A DNA stretch of 33,340 nt from Planctomycetota bacterium (GTDB lineage Bacteria > Planctomycetota > Phycisphaerae > FEN-1346). The translations under genes and the position numbers were made by a program. The DNA lies in NCBI GenBank assembly GCA_030602705.1, contig JAUVZF010000040.1:1-33340 (forward strand), given 5' to 3'. Every line of letters starts with the position of its first letter. The first letter of the stretch is position 1. Below are positions 1-8,272 of the stretch, piece after piece. The notes under the pieces were generated by a model. The model saw only the letters and a program-made list of their open reading frames with translations, was not told where the DNA came from and ran no database searches.

Positions 1-141
1 GCGTGCTCTCGAAGCGATGTCATTTCGACCGAGCCCTCGCCAAAGGCGAGGGCGAGCGGAGAAATCTCGTCGTCCGGACACGCATAACGGCGAGATTCCT
101 CGACTCGCTTCGCTCGCTCGGAATGACACGCTAAACACGTA
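1..141. repeat. MITE-like dispersed repeat, copy 1 (left end outside window)
   Basis: This stretch matches 15533-15708 closely. The second copy carries two extra short inserts, after the GCGAGCGGA block and before the GACTCGCTTCGC block. The right end, CACGCTAAACACGTA (127-141), is one terminal inverted repeat; the left end lies before base 1. Inside are a hairpin formed by CCCTCGCC and GGCGAGGG (34-52), and TCATTTCGA and CGGAATGACA blocks that pair with each other imperfectly. No protein-coding potential is visible, so a non-autonomous or structured intergenic element is likely. Confidence 0.75.
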
Positions 142-296
142 AGCGAAGCGGGTGCTTGCGGCACTGCTGCACATTGGGTGGTCGGTCAAGCGGCAGCCCG
201 CCGCTCCCGCGGAGGGCTCGAACAGCGCTCGGCTTTGGGTAGGCCGTTGCCGTTTGCCGTTCAATCCGAAATCCGCAATCCGAAATCCGCAATTGC
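142..296. other. Spacer downstream of the vWA gene, ending in an ATCCGAA-type repeat
   Basis: No gene is supported here. Positions 262-294 hold two tandem units of CAATCCGAAATCCG. Read on the minus strand, this simple repeat begins two bases after the stop codon of the vWA gene. A related unit lies at 31252-31276 directly behind ilvB, and a single unit at about 2578-2596. The remaining bases show nothing recognisable. Confidence 0.6.
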
Positions 297-2516
297 TCAC
301 GCCATCCCCCACCGCCGCCGCAGCAGCCACTCGGCCGCAAGGAGGGCGATGACGATGGCGAGGAAGATGCGTCCCGTGCCAAGCGGCAGCCGCCGCTCGG
401 CCGCCTCGTACTGCGGCTCGAGGCCCGCGGCAAGTTCGGCCAGGAGGCGGCCGAGGCCGTCCAGTGTGCGAAACGTGCCGCCACCCGCCTCGGCGATGCG
501 TTTCAGGTTGGCGTGATCCGCCAGCACGTCGGCCATCTCGAAATCCTGCTCTTCGACAACCAACCGCGTCTCGGCCCGTTTCGTTTGGCCACCGACCGCC
601 GCCTCCGCCACGACCGTGTACGTGCCCGGCACAGCAAGCGGCACGGCGCCTCGCCACTGCGACAGAGCCGCCCCGCGCGGGGCCTCGCCGCACCGTTTCA
701 TCGGCACGGCCACCATCGCAGGTCCGGTCAGGCGGACGCGCGGCATCTCGTTGCCCTTCGCGCCGACGGTGACTTCAACCGTGGGCGGACGGTCCGGCTC
801 TGCTATCACGTAGCGCGTTCGGTCGGTCATGACCCACACGTCGGCCCGGGGCCGACCATCGCGACCGGCCAGCCACAGGATAAGTTGCCGCCAGAAGTGC
901 CGATGGGCACGCGCGCCGCCCGTCTCGGGGGGCGCCAGAACCCACTGCCACGTCGTGTCGACCGTCAGACTTGCCACGCGGCTCCGGCCCAACTCGCGGA
1001 CGGCCAGCAGCGGATGCCCCTTCTCCGATTGGGCCAGCAGCCGGGCCGTCGCGTGGACCGGCCCCACGGCGCTGGCGCCGGAGAGCGGCGGCAGGGCATC
1101 GAAATCCACCGGGCGGGGGGCCGGGTCATCGAGGTTGAAGACAAAATGCTTCGCACCTGCGGCCGTTGGCTTGAAGCGAATCGGCCCCTTCACCTGGCCG
1201 TCGCCGGAGCGAATCGTGACGGGCAGGATACCGGCCAGCGGCGTGGCGGCCCATCCGCCGGCGCCGTAGGCAGCCAGGCCGCCGAGCGTCAGGACCGAGA
1301 GGTTGCCGTTCCTCGCTCGCTCGACGATCCGCGAGATCGTCGCGCGAGACAAACTTGAGGCCGGCAGGTCGCCGAGAATGACCACGTCGAAGCCGTCGAG
1401 GTCGCCGGGGGCGGGCGCAGCGGCGCCGGCCGTTGCGCCGACCAGAATCCGGCGCGACAGGTCCATTTCCACGGCCTCGCCAAGGACGCGGGCAATGTAC
1501 TTGCCCTCCGGATGCAGGCGGCCATCGAGGTACAGGATGCGGATGCCGCCCTTCTCGATGCGAACCGCCCCCAACGCCTGGTTGTTCGTCGTGACCAGTT
1601 CGCCATCGAGCGGTGCGACCGCAAGAGCCAAGCGCGTGAGGCCCGCCTCATCGGCCATCGGCGTGAAGACCAACTCCTGGACCGTCCGGTTCTCGCCGGG
1701 CGCCACGCGGCGGCGGGCGACCTCCTTGCCGTTCATCGTCAGGACGGCCTCGATGGTCCTGCCCTTCATGCCGAGCGTTGTAAGGACGGCACGGACCTCG
1801 AGGCGGTTGCCGACAAACACGCGCTGCGGGGCCCTGAGGTCGCGAACCACCACGTCGCCCGCGCGGTCGGTCGGCGTCTCGCTCCCCACCGCAACGGTGT
1901 GGACCTTGACGCCGCGCTCTGCCAGGTGCCGCGCGGCCGCCGCAGCCATGCCCTGCGACCGGGTCGCGCGCCCGTCCGAAACGAGAATCATAGCCGCCGT
2001 CAAAAAGGGGCCGGGACCCTTTTCCCGGGCGAACTGGAGGGCGTCGGCAAGGTCGGTTCGCCGGTCTTCGCTCGTCGGCGCGAAGCGATCGATGGGCCGC
2101 GTGTGCGTGCCGAACGCGTACGGACGGATGACGGCCCGGGCCGCCAGATCGCCGTACGGCTTTCCCGCAGACAGGAAAGCGTGCCGGACCGCCTCGATGC
2201 GGGTGACGGCCTCTCCGTCTGGCCCCAGGGCGTCGCGCAAGCCCATGCTGCGGGTGGCGTCGATGAGCACAGCCACCTCCCCGCGAACCTCCCGCCGCCC
2301 CTGCCACCGGACCGAGGGGCGCAGCATCAGCGACGCGATGCCCGCCACGACGAGCAGCCGCAGGACGAGCAGCGTTGCCCATCGCCCGCCCGCAGCCGGC
2401 CACCGCCGCGCACCGGCAACCACGACGACCGCGAGCGCAAGGGTAACCGCCGCCACCCACAGCGGCGGAATCACCGGATCGAGCACCAGATGGTCCGTTA
2501 CGACAATCGGCGTCAC
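297..2516 (-). CDS. Membrane-anchored vWA-domain protein with amidotransferase-like domain
   Basis: The 739-residue protein probably starts at GTG, with GGAGAG eight bases upstream. Two membrane segments lie near residues 19-36 and 46-66. A von Willebrand factor A domain follows, with a MIDAS-type metal site readable as D86-A-T88-R-S90, T154 and D181. The usual first motif is DxSxS, so threonine replaces the first serine. Around residues 325-450 there is a class-I glutamine-amidotransferase-like fold (LDGR..., VVILGDLP..., LGGLAAYGAGGW) without an obvious catalytic triad. A last membrane helix lies near 716-733, before an arginine-rich tail. This architecture is known from planctomycetes and is often found beside BatA/MoxR-type genes, but none is in view here. 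Its function is unknown; a metal-dependent protein-interaction role at the cell surface is a family-level inference. Confidence 0.85.
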   Translation of the reverse strand: MTPIVVTDHLVLDPVIPPLWVAAVTLALAVVVVAGARRWPAAGGRWATLLVLRLLVVAGIASLMLRPSVRWQGRREVRGEVAVLIDATRSMGLRDALGPDGEAVTRIEAVRHAFLSAGKPYGDLAARAVIRPYAFGTHTRPIDRFAPTSEDRRTDLADALQFAREKGPGPFLTAAMILVSDGRATRSQGMAAAAARHLAERGVKVHTVAVGSETPTDRAGDVVVRDLRAPQRVFVGNRLEVRAVLTTLGMKGRTIEAVLTMNGKEVARRRVAPGENRTVQELVFTPMADEAGLTRLALAVAPLDGELVTTNNQALGAVRIEKGGIRILYLDGRLHPEGKYIARVLGEAVEMDLSRRILVGATAGAAAPAPGDLDGFDVVILGDLPASSLSRATISRIVERARNGNLSVLTLGGLAAYGAGGWAATPLAGILPVTIRSGDGQVKGPIRFKPTAAGAKHFVFNLDDPAPRPVDFDALPPLSGASAVGPVHATARLLAQSEKGHPLLAVRELGRSRVASLTVDTTWQWVLAPPETGGARAHRHFWRQLILWLAGRDGRPRADVWVMTDRTRYVIAEPDRPPTVEVTVGAKGNEMPRVRLTGPAMVAVPMKRCGEAPRGAALSQWRGAVPLAVPGTYTVVAEAAVGGQTKRAETRLVVEEQDFEMADVLADHANLKRIAEAGGGTFRTLDGLGRLLAELAAGLEPQYEAAERRLPLGTGRIFLAIVIALLAAEWLLRRRWGMA

Positions 2517-2577
2517 GGCGCAAACTCTCCACGCTCAGGCCTGGGGCCTCTATCCCTTCCATCGGCAAGAACGTTGC

Positions 2578-2596
2578 GGCGGATTGCGGATTTCGG
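2578..2596. repeat. Single GCGGATTTCGG-type repeat unit
   Basis: GCGGATTGCGGATTTCGG is the same simple unit seen at 262-294 and 31252-31276, here on the opposite strand. It lies in the divergent spacer between the vWA gene and tldD, just upstream of the tldD promoter. Confidence 0.5.
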
Positions 2597-2623
2597 CACC
2601 ACCGACGGCCAGCCAGAACTCGC

Positions 2624-2652
2624 TTGTCTCCCCACACCGGCACACCTATACT
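2624..2652 (+). promoter_or_regulatory. Sigma70-type promoter for tldD
   Basis: TTGTCT (2624-2629) and TATACT (2647-2652) are separated by exactly 17 bases, matching 4 of 6 and 5 of 6 consensus positions. Transcription would begin near 2659, about 28 bases before the GTG start of tldD. This also argues against a longer tldD reading frame that would begin inside the promoter. Confidence 0.6.
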
Positions 2653-2686
2653 CGCCTTGCGCGATCAGGCGCAAAGGAGACGCGGC

Positions 2687-4129
2687 GTGAAAGCGCTCCT
2701 GGAACGGGCGGTGGAACTCTTGCAGCAGGCGGGGGCGGCCTACGGCGACATCCGCGTCCGCGAAGACCGGCGTGAGAACCTGGCCGTCAAGAACGGGCGG
2801 CCGGAGCACATCGCCAAGAGCGAATCGGCCGGCTTCGGCATCCGCGTCATCATGGACGGGGCGTGGGGCTTTTTCGGCACACACCGCCTCGAGGAATCCG
2901 CCGTCGAGAACGTCGTCAGGCAGGCCGTGGCCATCGCGCGGGCGAGCGCCCGCCTGGCCGGCGACCCGGTCGTCCTCGCGCCGGTCGAACCCGCGGTGGA
3001 CCACTACGAGACGCCGCACGAGAAACCCCCTTTCGACGTGCCGCTCGAAGAGAAACTCGAGTTGCTCGTGACGGCCTCGAAGGCGATGACAGGCACGAAC
3101 GTCAAACTTGCCCAGGCGTTTTTCGCGGCGTACGAGACGCGTCAGCACTTCGCTTCGACCGAAGGGGCGCGCATCGAGCAGCACATCGTGCAGACGGGCG
3201 GCGGCATCGCCGCCACGGCCATCTCGGGCGGCGACCTTCAGGTCCGGTCGTACCCGAACAGTTTCCGCGGCAACTTCGCCACGGGCGGCTACGAGTTCGT
3301 TGAGGCGATGGACCTGGCGGGCCAGGCCGCACGCGTGGCCGAAGAGGCCGAGGCCCTCCTGGCCGCACCCCCCTGCCCCGAAGGCCGACGGACGATCATC
3401 CTCGACGGCGGGCAGTTGGCCCTCCAGGTGCACGAATCGTGCGGCCATCCGATTGAACTCGACCGCGTGCTGGGGATGGAAATCGCTTACGCGGGCGACT
3501 CGTTCCTGACGCTCGACAAACTGGGCAGTTTCCGGTACGGCTCCGAGAAGGTGAACATCGTGGCCGACGCGACGTGTCGCGGCGGCCTCGGCACGTTCGG
3601 CTACGACGACGAGGGCGTGCCCGCCCAGCGGACGCCCATCGTCGAGGCCGGCCGCTTCGTCGGGTACCTGTCGAGCCGCGAGACGGCCCCTGCCATCGGC
3701 CGCACCTCAAGCGGCACGATGCGCGCCGGCGGCTGGAACCGCATCCCGCTGATTCGCATGACCAACGTGAACCTGCTGCCGGGCGACGCCGGCACGCTCG
3801 ACGATCTTCTGGCCGACACCGACGACGGCCTGCTGATGCTGACCAACAAGTCGTGGTCGATCGACAACAAGCGCCTGAACTTCCTGTTCGGCACCGAGAT
3901 GTGCCGCGAGATCAAGGGCGGACGTCCGGGCCAGGTCTACAGGAACGCCACGTACACCGGCATAACGCCCGAGTTCTGGGATTCGTGCGACGCGGTCTGC
4001 GGCCACGAGGCCTGGCGACTGTGGGGTACGCCGAACTGCGGCAAAGGCCAGCCGGGCCAGACCGCACGGGTTGGTCACGGCGTGGCGCCGGCACGGTTCC
4101 GCAACGTTCAGGTAGGAGTGAAGGCATGA
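2687..4129 (+). CDS. tldD: Metalloprotease TldD
   Basis: This is the 480-residue catalytic subunit of the TldD/TldE zinc protease, a cytoplasmic complex known for degrading unfolded peptides and maturing small peptide products. The metal motif HExxxH reads H249-E-S-C-G-H254. The C-terminal part carries typical TldD text (TSSGTMRAGGWNRIPLIRMTN, then a conserved NKSWSIDNKRLNF block). The start is set at GTG 2687 because AAGGAG lies eight bases upstream and a promoter ends just before it; an upstream in-frame TTG at 2624 coincides with the -35 box. The stop overlaps the ATG of tldE (ATGA), as expected for two subunits made in equal amounts. Length and motif are normal for the family. Confidence 0.95.
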   Translation: MKALLERAVELLQQAGAAYGDIRVREDRRENLAVKNGRPEHIAKSESAGFGIRVIMDGAWGFFGTHRLEESAVENVVRQAVAIARASARLAGDPVVLAPVEPAVDHYETPHEKPPFDVPLEEKLELLVTASKAMTGTNVKLAQAFFAAYETRQHFASTEGARIEQHIVQTGGGIAATAISGGDLQVRSYPNSFRGNFATGGYEFVEAMDLAGQAARVAEEAEALLAAPPCPEGRRTIILDGGQLALQVHESCGHPIELDRVLGMEIAYAGDSFLTLDKLGSFRYGSEKVNIVADATCRGGLGTFGYDDEGVPAQRTPIVEAGRFVGYLSSRETAPAIGRTSSGTMRAGGWNRIPLIRMTNVNLLPGDAGTLDDLLADTDDGLLMLTNKSWSIDNKRLNFLFGTEMCREIKGGRPGQVYRNATYTGITPEFWDSCDAVCGHEAWRLWGTPNCGKGQPGQTARVGHGVAPARFRNVQVGVKA

Positions 4130-5466
4130 AGGCGGCCGACCGCGAGAAACGGCTGCTCGAGATCGGCAGCAAGGTCGTCAAGACCTCACGCGCCGACGAA
4201 ACGGAGGTGCTCCTATCGCAGGGCCGCGAGTTCCTGACCCGATTCAGCCGCAACCGCATCCACCAGAACGTCGGCACGGAGGAGGTCTGGGCGGTCGTCC
4301 GCCTCGTTAAGGGCAAGCGCGTGGGCGTTGCGAGCGCATCGAGCCTCGGGGCCGAGGCCCTGGAGACGGCGGTCGCGTCGGCCCTGGCGATTGCGGAGGC
4401 GTCCGAGCCCGACAGCAACTGGCCCGGCCTGCCCAAACCGCGCCCCGTCAAGGCGGTGGCGGTGTACGACGCCGAGACGGCCGAGGCCTCGGCCGACGCG
4501 CGGGCCGACTTTGCCGCCGAGATCATCGCCGCCGCCACGAAGAAACGGGCCGAGGCGGCCGGAATCGTCGAGACCGCCGAGAGCACTCTGGCAATCGTGA
4601 GTTCCGCCGGCGTGGCGGTGGCCTCGAGCAGTACGCACGCCGAGGCCAACACCGTTGTCACATGTGGCGACGGATCGGGCTACGCCGAAGGGCTCGCAGC
4701 GCGTCTGGCGTCCCTGAGCGGTGGCCGCATCGGACAGCGGGCGGCCCTGGAGGCATCGATCAGCCGCAATCCACGCCCCCTGGATGCGGGGCGATACGAC
4801 GCGGTTCTGGAGCCGGCGGCGGTCGGCGAGTGGCTACAGTTCCTCGCCTACATGGCGCTCGCCGGCAAGGATTTCGAGGAGGGCGCCAGCCCGCTTTCAG
4901 GCCGCCTGGGCGAGAAAGTGACAGGCGAGCAGGTGACGATCTGGGACAACGCGCTCGACAGGCGGACGATTCCACAGGGGTTTGATTACGAGGGGATGCC
5001 GAAGAAGCGGCTCTTGCTCATCGACCGCGGCGTTGCGAAGGCCGTCGGGACCAACTATTATCGGGCACGGCGCCTCAAGAAGCGCGTCAGCACGGGCAGC
5101 GCCCTGCCCGCCTCATCGAGCGCCGAGTGCCTGCCGCTGCACCTGTTCCTGAAGGGCGGCACATCGAGCGCGCGGCGGCTCGTCGGCGAGATGAAACGCG
5201 GCCTGCTCATCACGCGGTTTCACTACACGAACGTCCTCGACCCGATGAAGACGGTCCTGACGGGCATGACGCGGGACGGAACGTTTCTCGTGGAGAACGG
5301 CCGCGTGGTGCATTCCGTGCGGAACCTGCGATACACCGAGAACGTGCTGGAGGCGCTCGGCCGCATCGACGGAATGTCGCGCAAACTGACACTCGTCCCC
5401 GGCCCGTGTCTCGTGCCGGCCGTGCGGATCAAGGGCGTCCAGTTCACGGGGACGACCGAATTCTGA
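4126..5466 (+). CDS. tldE: TldE/PmbA, partner subunit of the TldD protease
   Basis: The 446-residue protein belongs to the same PmbA/TldD superfamily as its neighbour but lacks the HExxxH motif, as is normal for TldE. Recognisable stretches are the N-terminal DETEVLLSQGREFLTRFSRN region and the C-terminal block around GLLITRFHYTNVLDPMKTV, followed by GTFLVENGRVVHSVRNLRYT. The start ATG overlaps the tldD stop by four bases, so translation is probably coupled. In the known Escherichia coli and archaeal complexes TldE shapes the active-site chamber while TldD supplies the zinc. No peptide substrate gene (for example a RiPP precursor) is visible nearby, so a general peptide clean-up role is the safer reading. 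Confidence 0.93.
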   Translation: MKAADREKRLLEIGSKVVKTSRADETEVLLSQGREFLTRFSRNRIHQNVGTEEVWAVVRLVKGKRVGVASASSLGAEALETAVASALAIAEASEPDSNWPGLPKPRPVKAVAVYDAETAEASADARADFAAEIIAAATKKRAEAAGIVETAESTLAIVSSAGVAVASSSTHAEANTVVTCGDGSGYAEGLAARLASLSGGRIGQRAALEASISRNPRPLDAGRYDAVLEPAAVGEWLQFLAYMALAGKDFEEGASPLSGRLGEKVTGEQVTIWDNALDRRTIPQGFDYEGMPKKRLLLIDRGVAKAVGTNYYRARRLKKRVSTGSALPASSSAECLPLHLFLKGGTSSARRLVGEMKRGLLITRFHYTNVLDPMKTVLTGMTRDGTFLVENGRVVHSVRNLRYTENVLEALGRIDGMSRKLTLVPGPCLVPAVRIKGVQFTGTTEF

Positions 5467-5502
5467 TCCTTCGACAAGAGGTGCACTTGAGGGAGCGCTA
5501 AT

Positions 5503-6321
5503 ATGGCTTGGCTGGACCTGGAAGGCAAGGCGGCAATCGTGACGGGCGGGGCGTCGGGTATCGGGAAGGCCATCTGCCACACGCTCGCCGAGCAGGGGGC
5601 CAGCGTGGCCGTCGCCGACGTGAACCAGGAGACCGGCACGACAGCGGTCGAGGAACTGAAACGCCGGCACGGCGGCGACCACATCTTCGAGGTGGCCGAC
5701 GTGACCGACTCACGCGACGTCGAGGGCCTCGTCGCGAAGACCGTGGCGGCCTTCGGCAAGATCGACATCCTGGTCAACAACGCGGGCATCAACGTTCCCA
5801 GGCTGCTGGTGGACCCCGCCGGCGAGGAGGAACTGACCGATGCGATCTGGGACAAGGTCGTCGCCGTCAATCTGAAAGGCGTTTTCCTGTGCACCCAGGC
5901 GGTGGCCCGCAGCATGATACAGGCCAAGCGCGGCGGTGCAATCATCAACATGGCCTCGGAGTCCGGACTGGAAGGGTCCGAAGGCCAGAGCGTTTACGCG
6001 GCCACCAAGGCGGCGATCTACTCGCTGACACGATCCTGGGCCAAGGAACTGGGCAGGCACGGCATCCGTGTCACGGGGGTGGCGCCGGGAATCCTGGAAG
6101 CCACGGCGATGCGCTCCGAAGGGTACGAGCGTGCCCTGGCGCATGCGCGCGGCATCACGGCGGAACAACTCCGGGCGGCCTACAAGAACGTTTCGATTCC
6201 GCTGGGCAGGGCGGGCACGCTCCAGGAAGTGGCCGACGTGGTCGCGTTTCTCGCTTCCGACCGCGCCGGGTACGTCCACGGGACGGTCATAAACATCTCC
6301 GGCGGAAAATCCAGAGCGTGA
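5503..6321 (+). CDS. Short-chain dehydrogenase, sorbitol-6-phosphate 2-dehydrogenase-like
   Basis: A 272-residue classical SDR. The nucleotide-binding motif TGGASGIGKA is at residues 14-23, NNAG at 92-95, and the catalytic set is S152, Y165 and K169. From memory, several stretches look strikingly like sorbitol-6-phosphate 2-dehydrogenases of the SorD/GutF type: NNAGIN-PRLLVD, a GLEGSEGQS-YAATKAA block, SWAKELG-HGIRV, VAPGILEAT and a C-terminal INISGGKSR. That enzyme interconverts sorbitol-6-phosphate and fructose-6-phosphate with NAD. No sugar PTS or kinase gene lies nearby, so the physiological substrate is uncertain. It sits 36 bases behind tldE with GAGGGAG upstream and may be co-transcribed. 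Its TGA stop lies inside a repeat (6315-6355). Confidence 0.88.
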   Translation: MAWLDLEGKAAIVTGGASGIGKAICHTLAEQGASVAVADVNQETGTTAVEELKRRHGGDHIFEVADVTDSRDVEGLVAKTVAAFGKIDILVNNAGINVPRLLVDPAGEEELTDAIWDKVVAVNLKGVFLCTQAVARSMIQAKRGGAIINMASESGLEGSEGQSVYAATKAAIYSLTRSWAKELGRHGIRVTGVAPGILEATAMRSEGYERALAHARGITAEQLRAAYKNVSIPLGRAGTLQEVADVVAFLASDRAGYVHGTVINISGGKSRA

Positions 6322-6489
6322 CCGTGTGCTCCCCGGCGCGACGTGCCACACGGCCTCCGTACGGATGCCGTGCCACCCTCCTGGCAGGGTGGCACGGCCC
6401 TTGGGCCGTGCAGCTGCACTCGGCACGACGCGTGGCACAGCCACGCGCAGCGTGACCGTGTGCTCCCCGGCGCGACGTGCCACACGGCC
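6315..6489. repeat. Pair of 41-bp direct repeats enclosing three hairpins
   Basis: Positions 6315-6355 and 6449-6489 are identical over 41 bases, at an offset of 134. Each contains CCGTGTG and CACACGG arms. Between them are three palindromes: a 10-bp stem with a 6-base loop at 6370-6395, an 8-bp stem with a 2-base loop at 6393-6410, and CGTGGC/GCCACG at 6431-6445. The first copy supplies the last codon and stop of the SDR gene. None is followed by a T-run, so these are dispersed structured repeats and not standard terminators. Confidence 0.75.
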
Positions 6490-6857
6490 GCGGCTGCGCC
6501 GCTGCCGTGCCACCCCGATAGACGGGGTGCGGTGGCGCAAAAAAGAGGATCCGGGTTCGCCGCGGCCCGGACCCTCAACCATCAGGCTGTCCCCGCAAAG
6601 CGGGGTGACCCACAGCCTCACGGCATACATCGACACGGCGGGCAAAAGGCTTGAGCGAAATCCGGTAGCGTGAATCGGTTTTTCGACGTGCGCCACGGTC
6701 CGGTTTTTTCTGGCATTCGATTGACCTTTCGTGTAGGGTTTTGCAACGGCGCGAGCCCCAGGCAGGGCAAGCGCCGGCCGTTTGCGCCAACCGGCAGGCG
6801 CGAGGGCGGCCGCACCCCGCCAGGGAGGGCGGCACAACAGTGGGAGGCACGCCCAAC
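6490..6857. other. Non-coding spacer before purA
   Basis: No gene is supported. A small hairpin, CCCCGC with loop AAA and GCGGGG, lies at 6591-6605. TTGACC at 6721-6726 resembles a -35 box, but no acceptable -10 lies 15-19 bases downstream, so I do not call a promoter. Nothing else recognisable is present. Confidence 0.4.
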
Positions 6858-8147
6858 GTGAGCGCACGCAACAACACCTGCATCGTAGGCCTGACCTGGG
6901 GCGACGAGGCCAAGGGCAAGATCGTCGACATCCTCTCGGCCGAGCACGACCTCTGTGTCCGATACAACGGCGGCAACAACGCCGGCCATACCGTGGCGTT
7001 CGAGGGCGAGACGTACAAACTGCACCTTGTGCCGTCCGGCCTGTTCCATCCGAACGTCACGTGCGTCATCGGCGGCGGGCTCGTGGTGGACCCCAAGGTG
7101 CTGCTCGAAGAGATCGCGAACTACGAGGGCGCGGCCACGGGCCTCAGAGGGCGGCTGCTCGTCTCAAGCCGCGCCCACACCATCTGGCCCTGGCACAAGA
7201 AACTGGAAGCACTTTCCGAGAAGTACCTCGGCAAGGGCAAGATCGGCACGACGCTTCGCGGCATCGGCCCGGCCTACGGCGACAAGGCCAACCGTGTGAC
7301 GGCCATCCGGATGGGCCGCTTCCTGGCTCCGCACGACCTTGAGCAGGCGGTGCGGCAAATCGTCGAGACCAAAAATCGCATCTTCACAGGCGTCTTCGGC
7401 GAAGAGCCGCTCGAGGCCGACGCCGTCTGGGACGAATACGCCGCCTACGGCCAGCAACTTGCACCGATGATCGCCGACACGACCGCCTACCTCCACGAGG
7501 CGCTGGCCGCCGGCAAACGCATCCTCTTCGAGGGCGCCCAGGGCACGCTTCTGGACATCGATCACGGCACGTATCCGTACGTCACAAGTTCGAGCGCCTC
7601 GGCGGCCGGCGTCTGGCCGGGTACCGGCGTGCCCGCCCGCGAGATCGGCCGCATCCTCGGCGTCGTCAAGGCCTACACCACGCGCGTCGGCGAGGGACCG
7701 TTCCCGACGGAACTGACGGGCGACATCGGCAGCCAGATTCGCGAGCAGGGCAACGAGTACGGCACGACGACCGGGCGTCCGCGCCGTTGCGGGTGGCTCG
7801 ACACGTTCGCCATCCGATACGCGGCCCAGGTGAACGGCCTCGACGACATCGTCATCACGCTGCTCGACGTTCTGTCGGGTCTTCCGGACCTTCGAATCTG
7901 CACGGGCTATCGCCTGGACGGACGGCGGCTCGAGGCGTTCCCCGCCTGTCCAGGCGCGCTCGCGGAAGCCGAGCCGCTCCTGGAAGACATGGAGCCGTGG
8001 TCGGACGACATCACAGGCGTCCGCAAGTTCGACGACTTGCCGGAGGCGGCCAAGGCGTACGTGAACCGCGTGGAGGAACTGGTCGGGGCGCCCGTGCGCA
8101 TCATCAGCGTCGGCCCCGACCGCCAGCAGACGATCTTTCGCGAGTGA
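6858..8147 (+). CDS. purA: Adenylosuccinate synthetase
   Basis: PurA (429 residues) joins IMP and aspartate using GTP, the first committed step from IMP to AMP. The N-terminal loop reads GDEAKGK at residues 15-21 where most family members have GDEGKGK. The following motif reads GGNNAGHT where GGHNAGHT is usual; the catalytic Asp (D16) and the His of NAGHT are kept. Other landmarks are GTTLRGIGPAYGDKANR, LFEGAQGTLLDIDHGTYPYVTSS and the GTTTGRPRRCGWLD block near the C-terminus. GTG 6858 is chosen with GGGAGG ten bases upstream; an in-frame GTG at 6840 with its own GGGAGGG is an alternative. The gene stands alone between two repeat-rich spacers. Confidence 0.95.
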   Translation: MSARNNTCIVGLTWGDEAKGKIVDILSAEHDLCVRYNGGNNAGHTVAFEGETYKLHLVPSGLFHPNVTCVIGGGLVVDPKVLLEEIANYEGAATGLRGRLLVSSRAHTIWPWHKKLEALSEKYLGKGKIGTTLRGIGPAYGDKANRVTAIRMGRFLAPHDLEQAVRQIVETKNRIFTGVFGEEPLEADAVWDEYAAYGQQLAPMIADTTAYLHEALAAGKRILFEGAQGTLLDIDHGTYPYVTSSSASAAGVWPGTGVPAREIGRILGVVKAYTTRVGEGPFPTELTGDIGSQIREQGNEYGTTTGRPRRCGWLDTFAIRYAAQVNGLDDIVITLLDVLSGLPDLRICTGYRLDGRRLEAFPACPGALAEAEPLLEDMEPWSDDITGVRKFDDLPEAAKAYVNRVEELVGAPVRIISVGPDRQQTIFRE

Positions 8148-8160
8148 GGGCGATGACCAG

Positions 8161-8241
8161 CCCCCGATGGCAATCGGGGGCCGCACGCGACCCCCTGTTG
8201 CCACAGGGGGCTAATGAATCAGACCCCTGTTGCCACAGGGG
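8161..8241. repeat. Three consecutive short hairpins between purA and uppS
   Basis: Three perfect stem-loops lie in a row. The first is at 8161-8180 (8-bp stem CCCCCGAT, loop GGCA). The second is at 8191-8210 (8-bp stem CCCCCTGT, loop TGCC). The third is at 8224-8241 (7-bp stem CCCCTGT, loop TGCC). The last two are near-copies, each followed by GCTAAT. No T-run follows any of them. They could end the purA transcript, slow polymerase, or be REP-like repeats. Confidence 0.7.
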
Positions 8242-8272
8242 GCTAATCGATCAACTAATCAAGCAACGCAAA

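Noticed and set aside
2624-2686. Longer tldD starting at TTG 2624
   Set aside because: The extra codons overlap the -35 and -10 boxes and precede a strong ribosome-binding site at GTG 2687.
6721-6749. Sigma70 promoter for purA
   Set aside because: TTGACC is a good -35, but no -10-like hexamer lies at a workable distance.
8161-8241. CRISPR array
   Set aside because: The three units are hairpins of unequal sequence with spacers of only about 10-14 bases and no cas genes.
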